DNA of 64,000 bases from assembly GCA_033794685.1 (NCBI GenBank), contig JARAYZ010000002.1; one strand, 5' to 3'. The position numbers and the translations under genes are program-made. The notes below the pieces were generated by a model. That model worked only from the letters and a program-made list of their open reading frames with translations, did no database searches and had not been told where the DNA came from. Positions within the stretch are counted from its first letter, which is position 1; the number at the start of each line of letters is the position of its first letter. The stretch comes from Lentzea sp033794685 (lineage in GTDB: Bacteria > Actinomycetota > Actinomycetes > Mycobacteriales > Pseudonocardiaceae). Positions 48,331-56,710 of the stretch are shown here, in pieces.

Positions 48331-49710
48331 ATGGCCGCCATGTACTCCGACCGCGCCCTGGTCATCGGCGCCGGCTTCGCGGGACTGGTGGCGGCGAGGG
48401 TGCTGGCCGAGTCGTACGGCGACGTCGTGCTGGTCGACCGGGACACGATCACCGCCGCCGACGCCGGCCTCCCCCGGGCCCACCACCCGCACGCGCTGCC
48501 GGCACGTGCGGCCACCGTGCTGGAAGCCCTCTTCCCGAGGCTCGGTGTGGAACTGGAGGACGCGGGAGCGGTCCGCGCGGACCTCGGCAGCGACTTCCTC
48601 AGCCGCGTCCCGGCCGGCTGGGCACCGCGCGACCACCTGGGCCTGAGCGTGCTCTCGGTGACGCGGCCGACGCTCGACCGGATCCTGCGGCGCCGGGTGC
48701 TGCGGCTCGCCAACGTGTCCTTTGTGGACGGTGTGACGATCGACGGCCTGCTGCACGACCGCGGCACAGTCACCGGTGTGCACGGCCGGCGCGGCGACAG
48801 GCCGTTCACCGACTACGCGGACCTCGTGGTCGACGCCTCCGGCCGCGACAGCACCCTGGTGTCGTGGCTCGCGGAGCTCGGCGTGCACTGCCCGGCACCG
48901 ATGATCGTCAACGGTCACTTCACCTGCACCTCGCGACTGTACGAGGTCAACCGCGACCTGAAGCTCGACTGGAAGACCGCCTGCGAGATCACCCACTCCC
49001 CCGCCACCAGGCGTGGCGGCACGGTATCCACTGTGGACGGTTACCGGTGGTTCGTGACGCTGTTCGGCGCGGACGGTCACGCCGCACCGGCCGACGACGA
49101 CGGCTTCCTCGACTACGCCATGAGCCTGCGCTGCCAGGACATCGCGGAGGTCGTCAAGACCGCGACCCCCGTGTCGGACCCGCACCGCGCAGGCAACCTG
49201 CGCAGCCGCTGGAACCGCTTCCACCAGGTCCCGGACTGGCCGCGCGGCCTGCTCGCGCTCGGCGACTCGGTGGTCTCGCTCAACCCCGTCCACGGACACG
49301 GCCTGACCGTCGCCGCCCTGAACTGCACGGCTCTGCACGCGCTGCTGCGGGAACACGACCTCGCCAACGAACCACTGGTCTTCCAGCGCGCGGTCGCCAG
49401 GACCGCGAAGGTCCCGTGGACGTCCGTGACGACCACCGATCTCGGCTGGAGCACGAGGCGACTCCCGCTGCGGACCCGCCTGCGGCAGTGGTACTCCGGC
49501 CGCGTGCTCGCGGCGATCCCCGGCGACCGGCGGGTCTTCCGCGCGTTCGTCCGCGTCGCGCAGTTGCTCGACCACCCGGCGACCCTGCTCCGGCCGACCG
49601 TGCTGCTCCGCGTGCTGTTCGTCCGCGTGGTGCCGGTGCGGGCGCTGCTGAGAAGAGTGCTGCCGGGACGAGTGCTCAGCGGACGGCGCCCTCGGGCCAC
49701 AGCACCGTGA
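48331..49710 (+). CDS. FAD-dependent oxidoreductase, monooxygenase/halogenase-like
   Basis: 459 residues from ATG 48331 with GGGAGGG upstream. The N-terminal FAD fold is LVIGAGFAGLVAARVLAESYGDVVLVDRD, followed by PRAHHPHALPARAATVLEALFPRLGVELEDAG. The second FAD motif is LLALGDSVVSLNPVHGHGLTVAALNC. The middle contains WFVTLFGADG. The last 60 residues are arginine-rich (RTRLRQWYSGR, LLRRVLPGRVL) and weakly hydrophobic. It resembles epoxidase/geranylgeranyl-reductase-like members but the substrate is not evident. It follows the LuxR gene by 56 bp. Confidence 0.88.
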   Translation: MAAMYSDRALVIGAGFAGLVAARVLAESYGDVVLVDRDTITAADAGLPRAHHPHALPARAATVLEALFPRLGVELEDAGAVRADLGSDFLSRVPAGWAPRDHLGLSVLSVTRPTLDRILRRRVLRLANVSFVDGVTIDGLLHDRGTVTGVHGRRGDRPFTDYADLVVDASGRDSTLVSWLAELGVHCPAPMIVNGHFTCTSRLYEVNRDLKLDWKTACEITHSPATRRGGTVSTVDGYRWFVTLFGADGHAAPADDDGFLDYAMSLRCQDIAEVVKTATPVSDPHRAGNLRSRWNRFHQVPDWPRGLLALGDSVVSLNPVHGHGLTVAALNCTALHALLREHDLANEPLVFQRAVARTAKVPWTSVTTTDLGWSTRRLPLRTRLRQWYSGRVLAAIPGDRRVFRAFVRVAQLLDHPATLLRPTVLLRVLFVRVVPVRALLRRVLPGRVLSGRRPRATAP

Positions 49711-50149
49711 CCGGCACGCCCCGCGACCGCGCGTAGGTCACCACGTCGGCCGTCCCACCGGGTCCGCGCCCCGGCAACCCGTCCCACACGGCGAGCAGCG
49801 CGTCGGCCTCGTCGACCATCCGCATGCCCGCCTCCATGTAGGCGTGCGGATCCGGCGTGACGTACTTCAGCTGCACGACCTTGCCCGCCCGCGCGAGCAG
49901 CCTGTCGTAGACGGACCGGTAGGCGTCGGGCAACGTCTCGCGGTACCTCGACGCGGGCAGCACGGCCACGAGCGCCCCGCCCGCGTCCAGCACGGCCTGC
50001 GCGAAGACCGCGTCGGCACCGTCCGCGAGGCACGACACACCTGCCACGGAACCGCTCTCCGCCACCGCGGCGCGGATCATCCGGTCGATCTCGGCCTCCA
50101 GGTCGGCGGAGAGTCCCCGATGTCCGGTGATGGCGAGCCGCGTCGTCAT
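49676..50149 (-). CDS. SLOG/Rossmann-like nucleotide-binding protein
   Basis: 157 residues from ATG 50149. It starts RLAITGHRGLSADLEAEID, then SCLADGADAVFAQAVLDAGGALVAVLP, and ends GGTADVVTYARSRGVPVTVLWPEG. This is the SLOG-superfamily (LOG/DprA/TIR-linked) layout in which a glycine/arginine turn binds a nucleotide-like ligand. Function is unknown; some SLOG proteins sense or cleave nucleotide signals in defence systems, others metabolise nucleotides. The 3' end overlaps the convergent FAD gene by 35 bp. Confidence 0.7.
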   Translation of the reverse strand: MTTRLAITGHRGLSADLEAEIDRMIRAAVAESGSVAGVSCLADGADAVFAQAVLDAGGALVAVLPASRYRETLPDAYRSVYDRLLARAGKVVQLKYVTPDPHAYMEAGMRMVDEADALLAVWDGLPGRGPGGTADVVTYARSRGVPVTVLWPEGAVR

Positions 50150-50278
50150 CCCGGCAGGATAAACGGACCGAGGACCTCGCCCGCACCGCCGAGCGCCGCC
50201 GGCCGGACTGCCCGGCACGGCGAGCGCCTCGCGGAGTCGCGGGGACGTGCCCGCGGCGGTTCGGCTGCCGCGGACACC

Positions 50279-50695
50279 TCAGCCTTCGCCGCGGCCGGCC
50301 TGGTTCCGCTCGGCGACGGCCAGGTAGTGGGTGTTGGTCATGACGCCCAGGATGTTGCCGAACGGGTCGACCACCGACGCCGTGACGAACCCCTCGCCGC
50401 GCACCCGCGGTTCGTCGTGGGTCTTGGCGCCGAGCTCCAGCAGCCTCTTCAGCGTCGCGTCGAGGTCGTCGACCGCCCAGTAGAGGATCTGCCCCGCCGG
50501 CCCGTCGGACGGCGTGACCTCGAACCGGCGGTGCACGATGCCGAGTTCGGCCTGGTAGTCGCCGATGCGGAACTCGACGTAGGCGAGCACTCCGTCCGGG
50601 GTGCTCCGCTCGAAGTACGCGTCGACGCCGAGGAACCGCGCGTACCAGTCGCGGGCCTCGGTCAGGTCGTCGGCGAAGTAGGACACGGTCGACAT
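50279..50695 (-). CDS. VOC-family (glyoxalase/bleomycin-resistance) protein
   Basis: 138 residues from ATG 50695. A single VOC module: VSYFADDLTEARDWYARFLGVDAYFE, FRIGDYQAELGIVHRRFE, YWAVDDLDATLKRLLELGA and VVDPFGNILGVMTN. The metal-ligand positions (one His and Glu near the strand ends) are partly kept. Members detoxify methylglyoxal or bind antibiotics, or act as dioxygenases. It is divergent from a WYL regulator, with a perfect palindrome between them. Confidence 0.9.
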   Translation of the reverse strand: MSTVSYFADDLTEARDWYARFLGVDAYFERSTPDGVLAYVEFRIGDYQAELGIVHRRFEVTPSDGPAGQILYWAVDDLDATLKRLLELGAKTHDEPRVRGEGFVTASVVDPFGNILGVMTNTHYLAVAERNQAGRGEG

Positions 50696-50755
50696 GCCTC
50701 GCAACACAACTGCCTCCGGAAAAGTTCTGGTCGGTGTGGTTTCAGCTTCGGCCGT

Positions 50756-50780
50756 AAAGTGCTCATCCAGTGAGCACTTT
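50756..50780. promoter_or_regulatory. Perfect 10-5-10 palindrome between the VOC and WYL genes
   Basis: AAAGTGCTCA (50756-50765) and TGAGCACTTT (50771-50780) with a 5-bp centre. It ends 18 bp before the WYL start codon and begins 60 bp from the VOC start, the expected place for autoregulation and control of the divergent gene. Confidence 0.85.
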
Positions 50781-50798
50781 CAGCGGGAATCTGGAGAC

Positions 50799-51764
50799 AT
50801 GCGCGCAGACCGTCTCGTCGCCACGTTGCTTCTGATGCAGGCCCGTGGCCGGGTGACCGCCGCCGAGCTGGCCGAGGAGCTCGAAGTCTCCAACGCCACG
50901 GCCCGGCGCGACCTCGAAGCGCTGTCCGCGGCGGGGATACCCGTGTACCCCCAACCGGGGAGAGGCGGGGGCTGGTCACTCGTCGGCGGCGCCCGCACGG
51001 ACCTGAGCGGCCTGACCTCGGCGGAGGCACAGGCGTTGTTCCTGATCGCCGGACCGGCCGCGTCCGTCGCGCCGCAGGTCAAGTCGGCGCTGCGGAAGCT
51101 GGTGCGCGCGCTGCCGCAGACGTTCCGCGCCGAGGCCGAGGCCGCCGCCGACGCGACGATCATCGACACGGCCGCGTGGGGCGAGGACACCAGGGACCGG
51201 CCGGCCGTCACCGCCACGTTGCAGCAGGCCGTCGTCAAGCAGGTGCGGGTGCGGCTGACCTACCAGAAGCGGGGCGAGGCACCGAAAGCGCGCGAGGTCG
51301 ACCCGTGGGGACTCGTCGACAAGGACGGCACCTGGTACTTCGTCGCCGGCACCAGTGACGGGCAGCGCACGTTCCGGCTCGATCGGATCCTGGGTGTCTC
51401 CCTCACCGGCACCCCGGCGAGCCGGCCCGCGGACTTCGAGCTCGCCGGCGCCTGGGACGAGGTCGTGACGGCCGTGGAGGCGAAGCGTTCGACGGCGTCG
51501 GCGATCGTGCTCGTGCCCACGAGGTTCCTGGGTGTGTTCCAGCACCAGCACGGCCGCCACTGCACGGTCCTCGGGGTGCGGGGTGAGCACACGAAGGTCG
51601 AACTGACGGCGCCGCGGCCGCTCGACATCGCCCGCAACGTCGCCGGGTGGGGCGGTCTGATCACGGTCGAGTCGCCTGAGGTCGAGGAACACCTGGCGCG
51701 CATCGGCGCGGAGCTCGTCAGCCGATACCCGCGTGCTGCTCCAGCCGAGCCAGCCGAGCCATGA
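50799..51764 (+). CDS. WYL-domain, YafY/DeoR-type transcriptional regulator
   Basis: 321 residues from ATG 50799 with CTGGAGA upstream. N-terminal HTH_11: LVATLLLMQARGRVTAAELAEELEVSNATARRDLEALSAAGIPVYPQPGRGGGW. The WYL domain (about 135-215) contains RVRLTYQKRGEAPKAREVDPWGLVDKDGTWYFVAGTSDGQRTFRLDRI, with the Trp, aromatic and Arg pattern, and a WCX extension follows. WYL regulators respond to nucleotide or small polyanionic ligands. The longer upstream frame is not used because the palindrome lies there. Converges with the RHH-Clp_N gene, overlapping 47 bp. Confidence 0.93.
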   Translation: MRADRLVATLLLMQARGRVTAAELAEELEVSNATARRDLEALSAAGIPVYPQPGRGGGWSLVGGARTDLSGLTSAEAQALFLIAGPAASVAPQVKSALRKLVRALPQTFRAEAEAAADATIIDTAAWGEDTRDRPAVTATLQQAVVKQVRVRLTYQKRGEAPKAREVDPWGLVDKDGTWYFVAGTSDGQRTFRLDRILGVSLTGTPASRPADFELAGAWDEVVTAVEAKRSTASAIVLVPTRFLGVFQHQHGRHCTVLGVRGEHTKVELTAPRPLDIARNVAGWGGLITVESPEVEEHLARIGAELVSRYPRAAPAEPAEP

Positions 51765-52383
51765 TCATCTCCAGTACCTTCGCCGCGTCCGGGGCGGCCT
51801 TCTGCTGCTTCTGGAGGTGGATGATGCCCGCGAGCGCCGTCTGCACCGCCCGGCGCGTGCCCTTGATCTCCGCGCCCAGCTCGCGCAGTTCCTCGCCGCC
51901 CTTGCCGTCCGGTTCGGCGACGATGCCGAGCAGCAGGTGTTCGCAGCCGACGTAGTTGTGGCCCAGCGCGATCGACTCGGTGACCGCGAGTTCCAGTGCG
52001 GCGGCCGCGTCGTCGGCGAATCCGGGTTTCCGGCCGATGTCCGCGGGAATGAAAGAAGGAACGCCCTCCGGGGCGATGTCGATCGCGCGCAGCACGTCCA
52101 GCGCCAGGTTCCCGCCCTCGCGGACGATGCCGTTCAGGAGGTGGGCCGTGCCGATCTTGGTGCCCTCGGCGCTCTCGGCGGCGATCTGGAGAGCCTTCCA
52201 GGCGCGGTCGGTGAACTGGGGGAAGTTGTCGCGTTTGAGGTCCTGGACGGTGAGCGCCCGGATCGCGATGATCCGTTTGACCGAACCCTCGAGTGCTCTC
52301 TGGCAGATCGCCGAGACGGGAATGTTCATGTCCTTCACGGATTCGGCCAGCTCATCGGGCAGGTACACGTTGATTTTCGGCAT
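51718..52383 (-). CDS. RHH-like DNA-binding domain fused to Clp_N repeats
   Basis: 221 residues from ATG 52383. The first 45 residues (PKINVYLPDELAESVKDMNIPVSAICQRALEGSV) match a ribbon-helix-helix domain. Two Clp_N-type repeats follow: FTDRAWKALQIAAESAEGTKIGTAHLLNGIVREGGNLALDVLRAIDI and ALELAVTESIALGHNYVGCEHLLLGIVAE. The C-terminus is a coiled coil. Clp_N normally docks adaptors or substrates of ClpA/C; here it has no ATPase, so the protein may link DNA binding to proteolysis. An inverted repeat overlaps the start codon and suggests autorepression. Confidence 0.82.
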   Translation of the reverse strand: MPKINVYLPDELAESVKDMNIPVSAICQRALEGSVKRIIAIRALTVQDLKRDNFPQFTDRAWKALQIAAESAEGTKIGTAHLLNGIVREGGNLALDVLRAIDIAPEGVPSFIPADIGRKPGFADDAAAALELAVTESIALGHNYVGCEHLLLGIVAEPDGKGGEELRELGAEIKGTRRAVQTALAGIIHLQKQQKAAPDAAKVLEMIMARLARLEQHAGIG

Positions 52384-52413
52384 AACCCCATATATACCCC
52401 CATATAGGGTTAT
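52382..52413. promoter_or_regulatory. Operator of the RHH-Clp_N gene
   Basis: ATAACCCCATATA (52382-52394) and its near-complement CATATAGGGTTAT (52401-52413) form an inverted repeat, 11 of 13 pairs. CCCCATATA also recurs directly 12 bp apart (52386 and 52398), a usual half-site spacing for RHH proteins. The site overlaps the ATG and is very AT-rich for this genome. Confidence 0.75.
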
Positions 52414-52477
52414 GGTCAACGGCGACCGCGGCAACCGTCACACTTGTGAGTGATTCAGAGGGGACGGGAGCACCCGC

Positions 52478-54514
52478 GTGGAGGAGACCAGTCGGCTCAT
52501 CGGAAGCCGCTACCAGTTGAAGCAGAAGGTCGGCCAAGGGGCGATGGGAGTCGTCTGGCAGGCCTATGACGAGCAACTGCACCGCGTGGTCGCGGCGAAG
52601 GAGTTGCTCGGGCTGGACGGTCTCGACGACGCCCGAGTCGACCGCGCGAAGGCCAGGGCGATGCGCGAGGCCCGCCTCGCCGCGCGCCTGGAGCACCCGA
52701 ACGCCATCCGCGTCTACGACGTAGTGGAGGAGGACGGCCGCCCCTGGCTGATCATGGAGTACCTCCCCTCCCGCAGCCTCGCCGCCGTGATCACCGAGCA
52801 GGGCACCCTGCCACCCCGCGAGGTGGCCCGCATCGGGTGCTACACCGCCGCCGCCCTGGCCGCCGCGCACCGCCACGGCATCCAGCACCGCGACGTGAAG
52901 CCCGGCAACGTCCTGATCGGCGACCAGGAAGTCAAGATCACCGACTTCGGCATCTCCCGCGCCACCGGCGAGGACGCCACCGCCACCGCGACGGGCACCG
53001 TAGGCACGCCCGCGTTCTTCTCCCCCGAGGTCGCCCGCGGCGAGGACGCGGGCCTGCCCTCCGACGTCTTCTCACTGGGCGCCACCCTCTACAACGCCGT
53101 CGAGGGCGGCCCGCCCTTCGGCACCGCGGACAACAACCTCGTGATGCTGCACCGCGTCGCCAGCGGCTCGATCATGCCGCCGGCGAACGCGGGCCCCCTG
53201 CTGTCCCCCGTGCTGTTCCGCCTGCTCGCGACCGACCCGGAGCGCCGCCCGAGCATGCAGGAGGCCGTGCACCTGCTGGCCGCCGTCGTGAACGAGACGC
53301 CGCAGGCCTCCCAGGCGACCGTCGTGATCCCGGCGACGGTCAAGCTGCCGGTGGAGGCCCAGCCGGAGGAGAAGGCGAAGCAGGAGGCGGCGGCCGCCGC
53401 GGCCGGGCTGGTCGCGGGCGCAGCGGCCGTGGAGGCGGCGGGGCTGACCGCGCCGCCGCTCGCGAAGCCGGCTACGAAGCCTGATGTCACGACGCCCGCT
53501 GCGGACGAGGAAGAGTCGGCGGAGGACGCCGGGGCTGAAGCAGGTCAGGGGTCAGCGGCGAGCGCCGCTGGCGAGCAGTCGGCAGGTGCCACCGGCACCG
53601 CAGAGGCGGCAGCGAAAGCCGAGACCTCGGCAGACACGAGCTCCGCCGCCGGCACAGAACCATCCGCCGACACCGGAACCTCTGCGGGTGCTGGTGCCGC
53701 AGCGGCAAGCGCGGCCGCCGGTTCGCAGCAGCCGCAGCAAGCCACCACACCCGCCACCCCGGAACCCCGAACCCGCCAGGCCCCGGCAGCAGGCGGCACG
53801 GCCGCGCTCCCCACCACCCCCGCGCGCCAGACCCTCGCGGCGGGAGGCTCAGGCATGGCGGCATCCGGCGCGCCGGCGGCTGTACCCCCTGCCGGCACCC
53901 CACCCGTGCCCCCAGCGGAGAAGGACGAGAACCGCCGCAAGTTCCCGCTGGTCCCCATCGCGATCGTGCTGCTCGTGATCGCGGTCGGCGTCGGCTCGTT
54001 CCTGCTGTGGCCCAAGGGTGGCGGCGGCGACCAGAAGGCCCAGTCGCCCGGCACCAGCGGTCAGTCCTCCGCCGGTACGCCGAACCCGAGCACCGGTCAG
54101 ACGACGGACCAGTCCCAGCCCTCGCAGACGGGCACCGGCCAGACGCCGCCCGCTACGGGCGAGACGCAGCCCCCTGCCGGCACCCCGAGCGACACCCCAC
54201 AGCCTCCGGCCGGTCCGAAGAACGCGCAGGAGGCGATCACCGCCTACTACGCGCTGATCCCCGGCAACCTGGAGGCGGGCTACGCCTCGCTCACGGACAG
54301 GTTCAAGTCCGTTCGCACACCGAGTTTCCAGAACTACCAGACGTTCTGGAGCAAGTACTCGGCGGTGCAGCTGTCGAACTTCGTGCCGCAGGGCGACAAC
54401 GTGGTGACCGTGACGTTGCAGTACATGCAGGGTGCGAGCGTCACCGACACCGAGACGCACACGTACACGTTCGTGCAGCAGAACGGGAAGTGGATGATCG
54501 ACAACCAGGCATGA
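52478..54514 (+). CDS. Receptor-like serine/threonine protein kinase
   Basis: 678 residues from GTG 52478. The kinase domain (about 12-275) has the P-loop GQGAMG, K41, HRDVKPGN with D139, DFG, and the activation segment GTPAFFSPEVARG. A long Ala/Glu/Pro/Thr-rich linker (about 290-480) leads to one transmembrane helix (about 488-510). The extracytoplasmic part begins with a Ser/Thr/Pro-rich stalk and ends in an NTF2-like domain (NAQEAITAYYALIPGNLEAGYASLTDRF, then a TETHTYTFVQQNGKWMIDNQ end). It belongs to the PknB-like Hanks family, but with a single NTF2-like sensor instead of PASTA repeats. Confidence 0.94.
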   Translation: MEETSRLIGSRYQLKQKVGQGAMGVVWQAYDEQLHRVVAAKELLGLDGLDDARVDRAKARAMREARLAARLEHPNAIRVYDVVEEDGRPWLIMEYLPSRSLAAVITEQGTLPPREVARIGCYTAAALAAAHRHGIQHRDVKPGNVLIGDQEVKITDFGISRATGEDATATATGTVGTPAFFSPEVARGEDAGLPSDVFSLGATLYNAVEGGPPFGTADNNLVMLHRVASGSIMPPANAGPLLSPVLFRLLATDPERRPSMQEAVHLLAAVVNETPQASQATVVIPATVKLPVEAQPEEKAKQEAAAAAAGLVAGAAAVEAAGLTAPPLAKPATKPDVTTPAADEEESAEDAGAEAGQGSAASAAGEQSAGATGTAEAAAKAETSADTSSAAGTEPSADTGTSAGAGAAAASAAAGSQQPQQATTPATPEPRTRQAPAAGGTAALPTTPARQTLAAGGSGMAASGAPAAVPPAGTPPVPPAEKDENRRKFPLVPIAIVLLVIAVGVGSFLLWPKGGGGDQKAQSPGTSGQSSAGTPNPSTGQTTDQSQPSQTGTGQTPPATGETQPPAGTPSDTPQPPAGPKNAQEAITAYYALIPGNLEAGYASLTDRFKSVRTPSFQNYQTFWSKYSAVQLSNFVPQGDNVVTVTLQYMQGASVTDTETHTYTFVQQNGKWMIDNQA

Positions 54515-54521
54515 TCGGGGC

Positions 54522-55259
54522 ATGACTCGACGCGCACTCGTCACCGGAGCGTCCCGCGGCATCGGCGCCGCGATCGCCCAGGCCCTCGCCCGGCAGGGCC
54601 TCCAGGTCGCCGTCCACTACCGACAGGGCGCGGACGAGGCCCAGGAGGTCGCCGAAGGCCTCGAAGGAACCGGGCACGTCACCGTCCAGGGCGACCTCGG
54701 CGCCGACCAGGCCGGGCAGGTCGTGAGCGAGGCCGTCGAGAAGCTCGGCGGCCTCGACGTCCTCGTCAACAACGCGGGTCTCTACTTCCACCACCCCATC
54801 ACCACGACGAGCTTCGAGGAGTGGCAGCAGGCCTGGCGCCGCACCGTCGAGCTCAACCTGTTCGGCCCGGCCGACCTCGCCTGGCACGCGGTCCGGCACA
54901 TGACCACCGGTGGCCGGATCGTCAACATCGGCTCGCGGGGTGCCTACCGGGGTGAGCCCGATGCCCCCGCGTACGGCGCGGCGAAGGCGGGGCTGCACGC
55001 GATGACCCAGTCGCTCGCCCAGGCTTTGGCGCCGCAGGGCATCGCGGTCGCGGGCGTCGCACCCGGATTCGTCAGGACCGGCATGGTCACGGACTTCCTC
55101 GAGAGCCCGGAAGGTGAGCGGATCCGGGCGCAGAGCCCGTTCGGCCGCGTCGCCGAACCCGAGGAGGTCGCCGCGGCCGTCGCGTGGCTGACCACGGAGA
55201 ACGCGCTGTGGGCCAGCGGCACCATCATCGACGTGAACGGTGCCTCGCACCTGCGGTGA
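54522..55259 (+). CDS. Short-chain dehydrogenase/reductase (FabG-like)
   Basis: 245 residues, 7 bp after the kinase gene on the same strand. Features: VTGASRGIG (about 7-15), VLVNNAGLY, the catalytic region IVNIGSRGAYRGEPDAPAYGAAKAGLH, and a C-terminal GTIIDVNGASHLR. NADP(H) is likely. The position directly behind a receptor kinase suggests co-expression, but no functional link can be drawn. A hairpin terminator follows 11 bp after the stop. Confidence 0.92.
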   Translation: MTRRALVTGASRGIGAAIAQALARQGLQVAVHYRQGADEAQEVAEGLEGTGHVTVQGDLGADQAGQVVSEAVEKLGGLDVLVNNAGLYFHHPITTTSFEEWQQAWRRTVELNLFGPADLAWHAVRHMTTGGRIVNIGSRGAYRGEPDAPAYGAAKAGLHAMTQSLAQALAPQGIAVAGVAPGFVRTGMVTDFLESPEGERIRAQSPFGRVAEPEEVAAAVAWLTTENALWASGTIIDVNGASHLR

Positions 55260-55270
55260 CCGCCTGGAAC

Positions 55271-55296
55271 CGGTACCGGAACCAGTTCCGGTACCG
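55271..55296 (+). terminator. Hairpin terminator after the SDR gene
   Basis: CGGTACCGGAA (55271-55281) pairs perfectly with TTCCGGTACCG (55286-55296) around a 4-base loop, 11 bp after the stop. It insulates the chitinase promoter downstream. Confidence 0.75.
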
Positions 55297-55312
55297 AGTT
55301 GATCTTCCAGCA

Positions 55313-55328
55313 ACCGGTCTAGACCACT
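55313..55328. promoter_or_regulatory. DasR-responsive element (dre) upstream of chitinase 2
   Basis: ACCGGTCTAGACCACT matches 15 of 16 positions of the dre consensus ACTGGTCTAGACCACT. It lies 45 bp upstream of the chitinase ATG and is the better of the two dre sites in the window. Confidence 0.85.
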
Positions 55329-55372
55329 AACGTCGCGGTGGGCGCTCGACGAAGTGGAAGGCCTCCCCTGCA

Positions 55373-56710
55373 ATGCGTTCATTCCGCTCACGCCTCGGTG
55401 CCGCCGGCCTCGCGCTGGCCGCCGCCGCGGCGACATTGACAGTCATGGCGCCTGCCGCGCAGGCCGCCTACCCCGCCGGGTTCAAGAGCGTCGGCTACAT
55501 GCCGTCGTGGGCCGGCAACGTCAGCACGCTTCCGTACAACAAGCTGACGCACATCAACTACTCGTTCGTGCTGCCGAACTCCAACGGCACGCTCCAGGGC
55601 GTGCCCGACCCCGGCAAGCTGCAGCAGCTGGTGAGCCTCGGCCACCAGAACGGCGTCAAGGTCTCGATCGCGGTCGGTGGCTGGAACAACGGCAACGACG
55701 ACAACTTCGAGATCCTCGCGGCCAGCGCCAACGGCCGCACGACGTTCGTCAACGCGCTGATCAACCTGGTCAGCCAGTACAACCTCGACGGCGTCGACAT
55801 GGACTGGGAGTACCCGGATCCGGGCGTCGAGGGTGACAACTACACACTGCTGATGCGCCAGCTGGGCGACCAGCTGCACAGCCGCGGCAAGCTGCTCACG
55901 GCCGCGGTCGTGAGCGAGGGTGGCACGGCGAACGGCGTGCAGCCCGCGGTCTTCGGCATCGTCGACTGGCTGAACATCATGGCCTACGACGGCGGCAGCC
56001 CGCACGCGAACTACGACTGGTCGATCGCTTCCGTCAACTTCTGGAAGAACCGCGGATTGCCTGCGAGCAAGGCCGTTCTCGGTGTGCCGTTCTACAGCCG
56101 GCCGACCTACATCTCCTACCGCGACCTCGTCGCGCAGGACCCGGCCAACGCCAACCGCGACAGCTACAACGGCAACTCCTACAACGGCCTGCCGACGATC
56201 CGTCGCAAGACGCAGTGGGCGCTGGCCAACGCGGGCGGCATCATGAACTGGGAGCTCTCCCAGGACACGACCGGGAGCACCAGCCTGCTCAACGCCATCT
56301 GGGAGACCGCCGGCAACGGCAACCCCCAGCCTCCGACCGGCGGCACCATCACCGGTTTCGGCGGCAAGTGCGTCGACGTGGCGGGCGCGAACACCACCAA
56401 CGGCACCGCGGTGCAGCTCTACTCCTGCAACGGCACCAACGCCCAGCAGTGGACCCGCAACGCGAACACGTTGCGCTCCTTGGGCAAGTGCCTCGACGCG
56501 TCCGGCACGGCCAACGGCGCCGTGACCAGGTTGTGGGACTGCACGGGCTCCGGCGCCCAGCAGTGGACCGCCGAGGCCAACGGCCAGTTGCGCAACACGG
56601 CGTCAGGAAGGTGTCTCGACGCCACCGGCAACAGTTCCGCCGACGGCACCAGGCTTCAGCTCTGGGACTGCGCCGGAACCGCCAACCAGCGGTGGACCAT
56701 CAACGCCTGA
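55373..56710 (+). CDS. Secreted GH18 chitinase with a ricin-type (CBM13) lectin domain
   Basis: 445 residues. Sec signal about 1-31 (cleavage near AAQAA). The GH18 domain (about 35-315) has SIAVGGWNNG and the catalytic DGVDMDWE with D139, D142, D144 and E146, plus MAYDGG and the C-terminal WEL. A Pro/Gly linker leads to a ricin-type beta-trefoil (about 325-445) with three QW-type repeats (NAQQWTRNANTL, GAQQWTAEANGQL, NQRWTINA). It degrades chitin outside the cell, the trefoil binding sugars. DasR-like control is indicated by the site at 55313. Confidence 0.95.
   Translation: MRSFRSRLGAAGLALAAAAATLTVMAPAAQAAYPAGFKSVGYMPSWAGNVSTLPYNKLTHINYSFVLPNSNGTLQGVPDPGKLQQLVSLGHQNGVKVSIAVGGWNNGNDDNFEILAASANGRTTFVNALINLVSQYNLDGVDMDWEYPDPGVEGDNYTLLMRQLGDQLHSRGKLLTAAVVSEGGTANGVQPAVFGIVDWLNIMAYDGGSPHANYDWSIASVNFWKNRGLPASKAVLGVPFYSRPTYISYRDLVAQDPANANRDSYNGNSYNGLPTIRRKTQWALANAGGIMNWELSQDTTGSTSLLNAIWETAGNGNPQPPTGGTITGFGGKCVDVAGANTTNGTAVQLYSCNGTNAQQWTRNANTLRSLGKCLDASGTANGAVTRLWDCTGSGAQQWTAEANGQLRNTASGRCLDATGNSSADGTRLQLWDCAGTANQRWTINA

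Noticed and set aside
49676..50149. SLOG-like protein as part of a defence system
   Set aside because: It stands alone with no TIR, nuclease, cyclase or effector gene nearby, so the defence reading has no support here.
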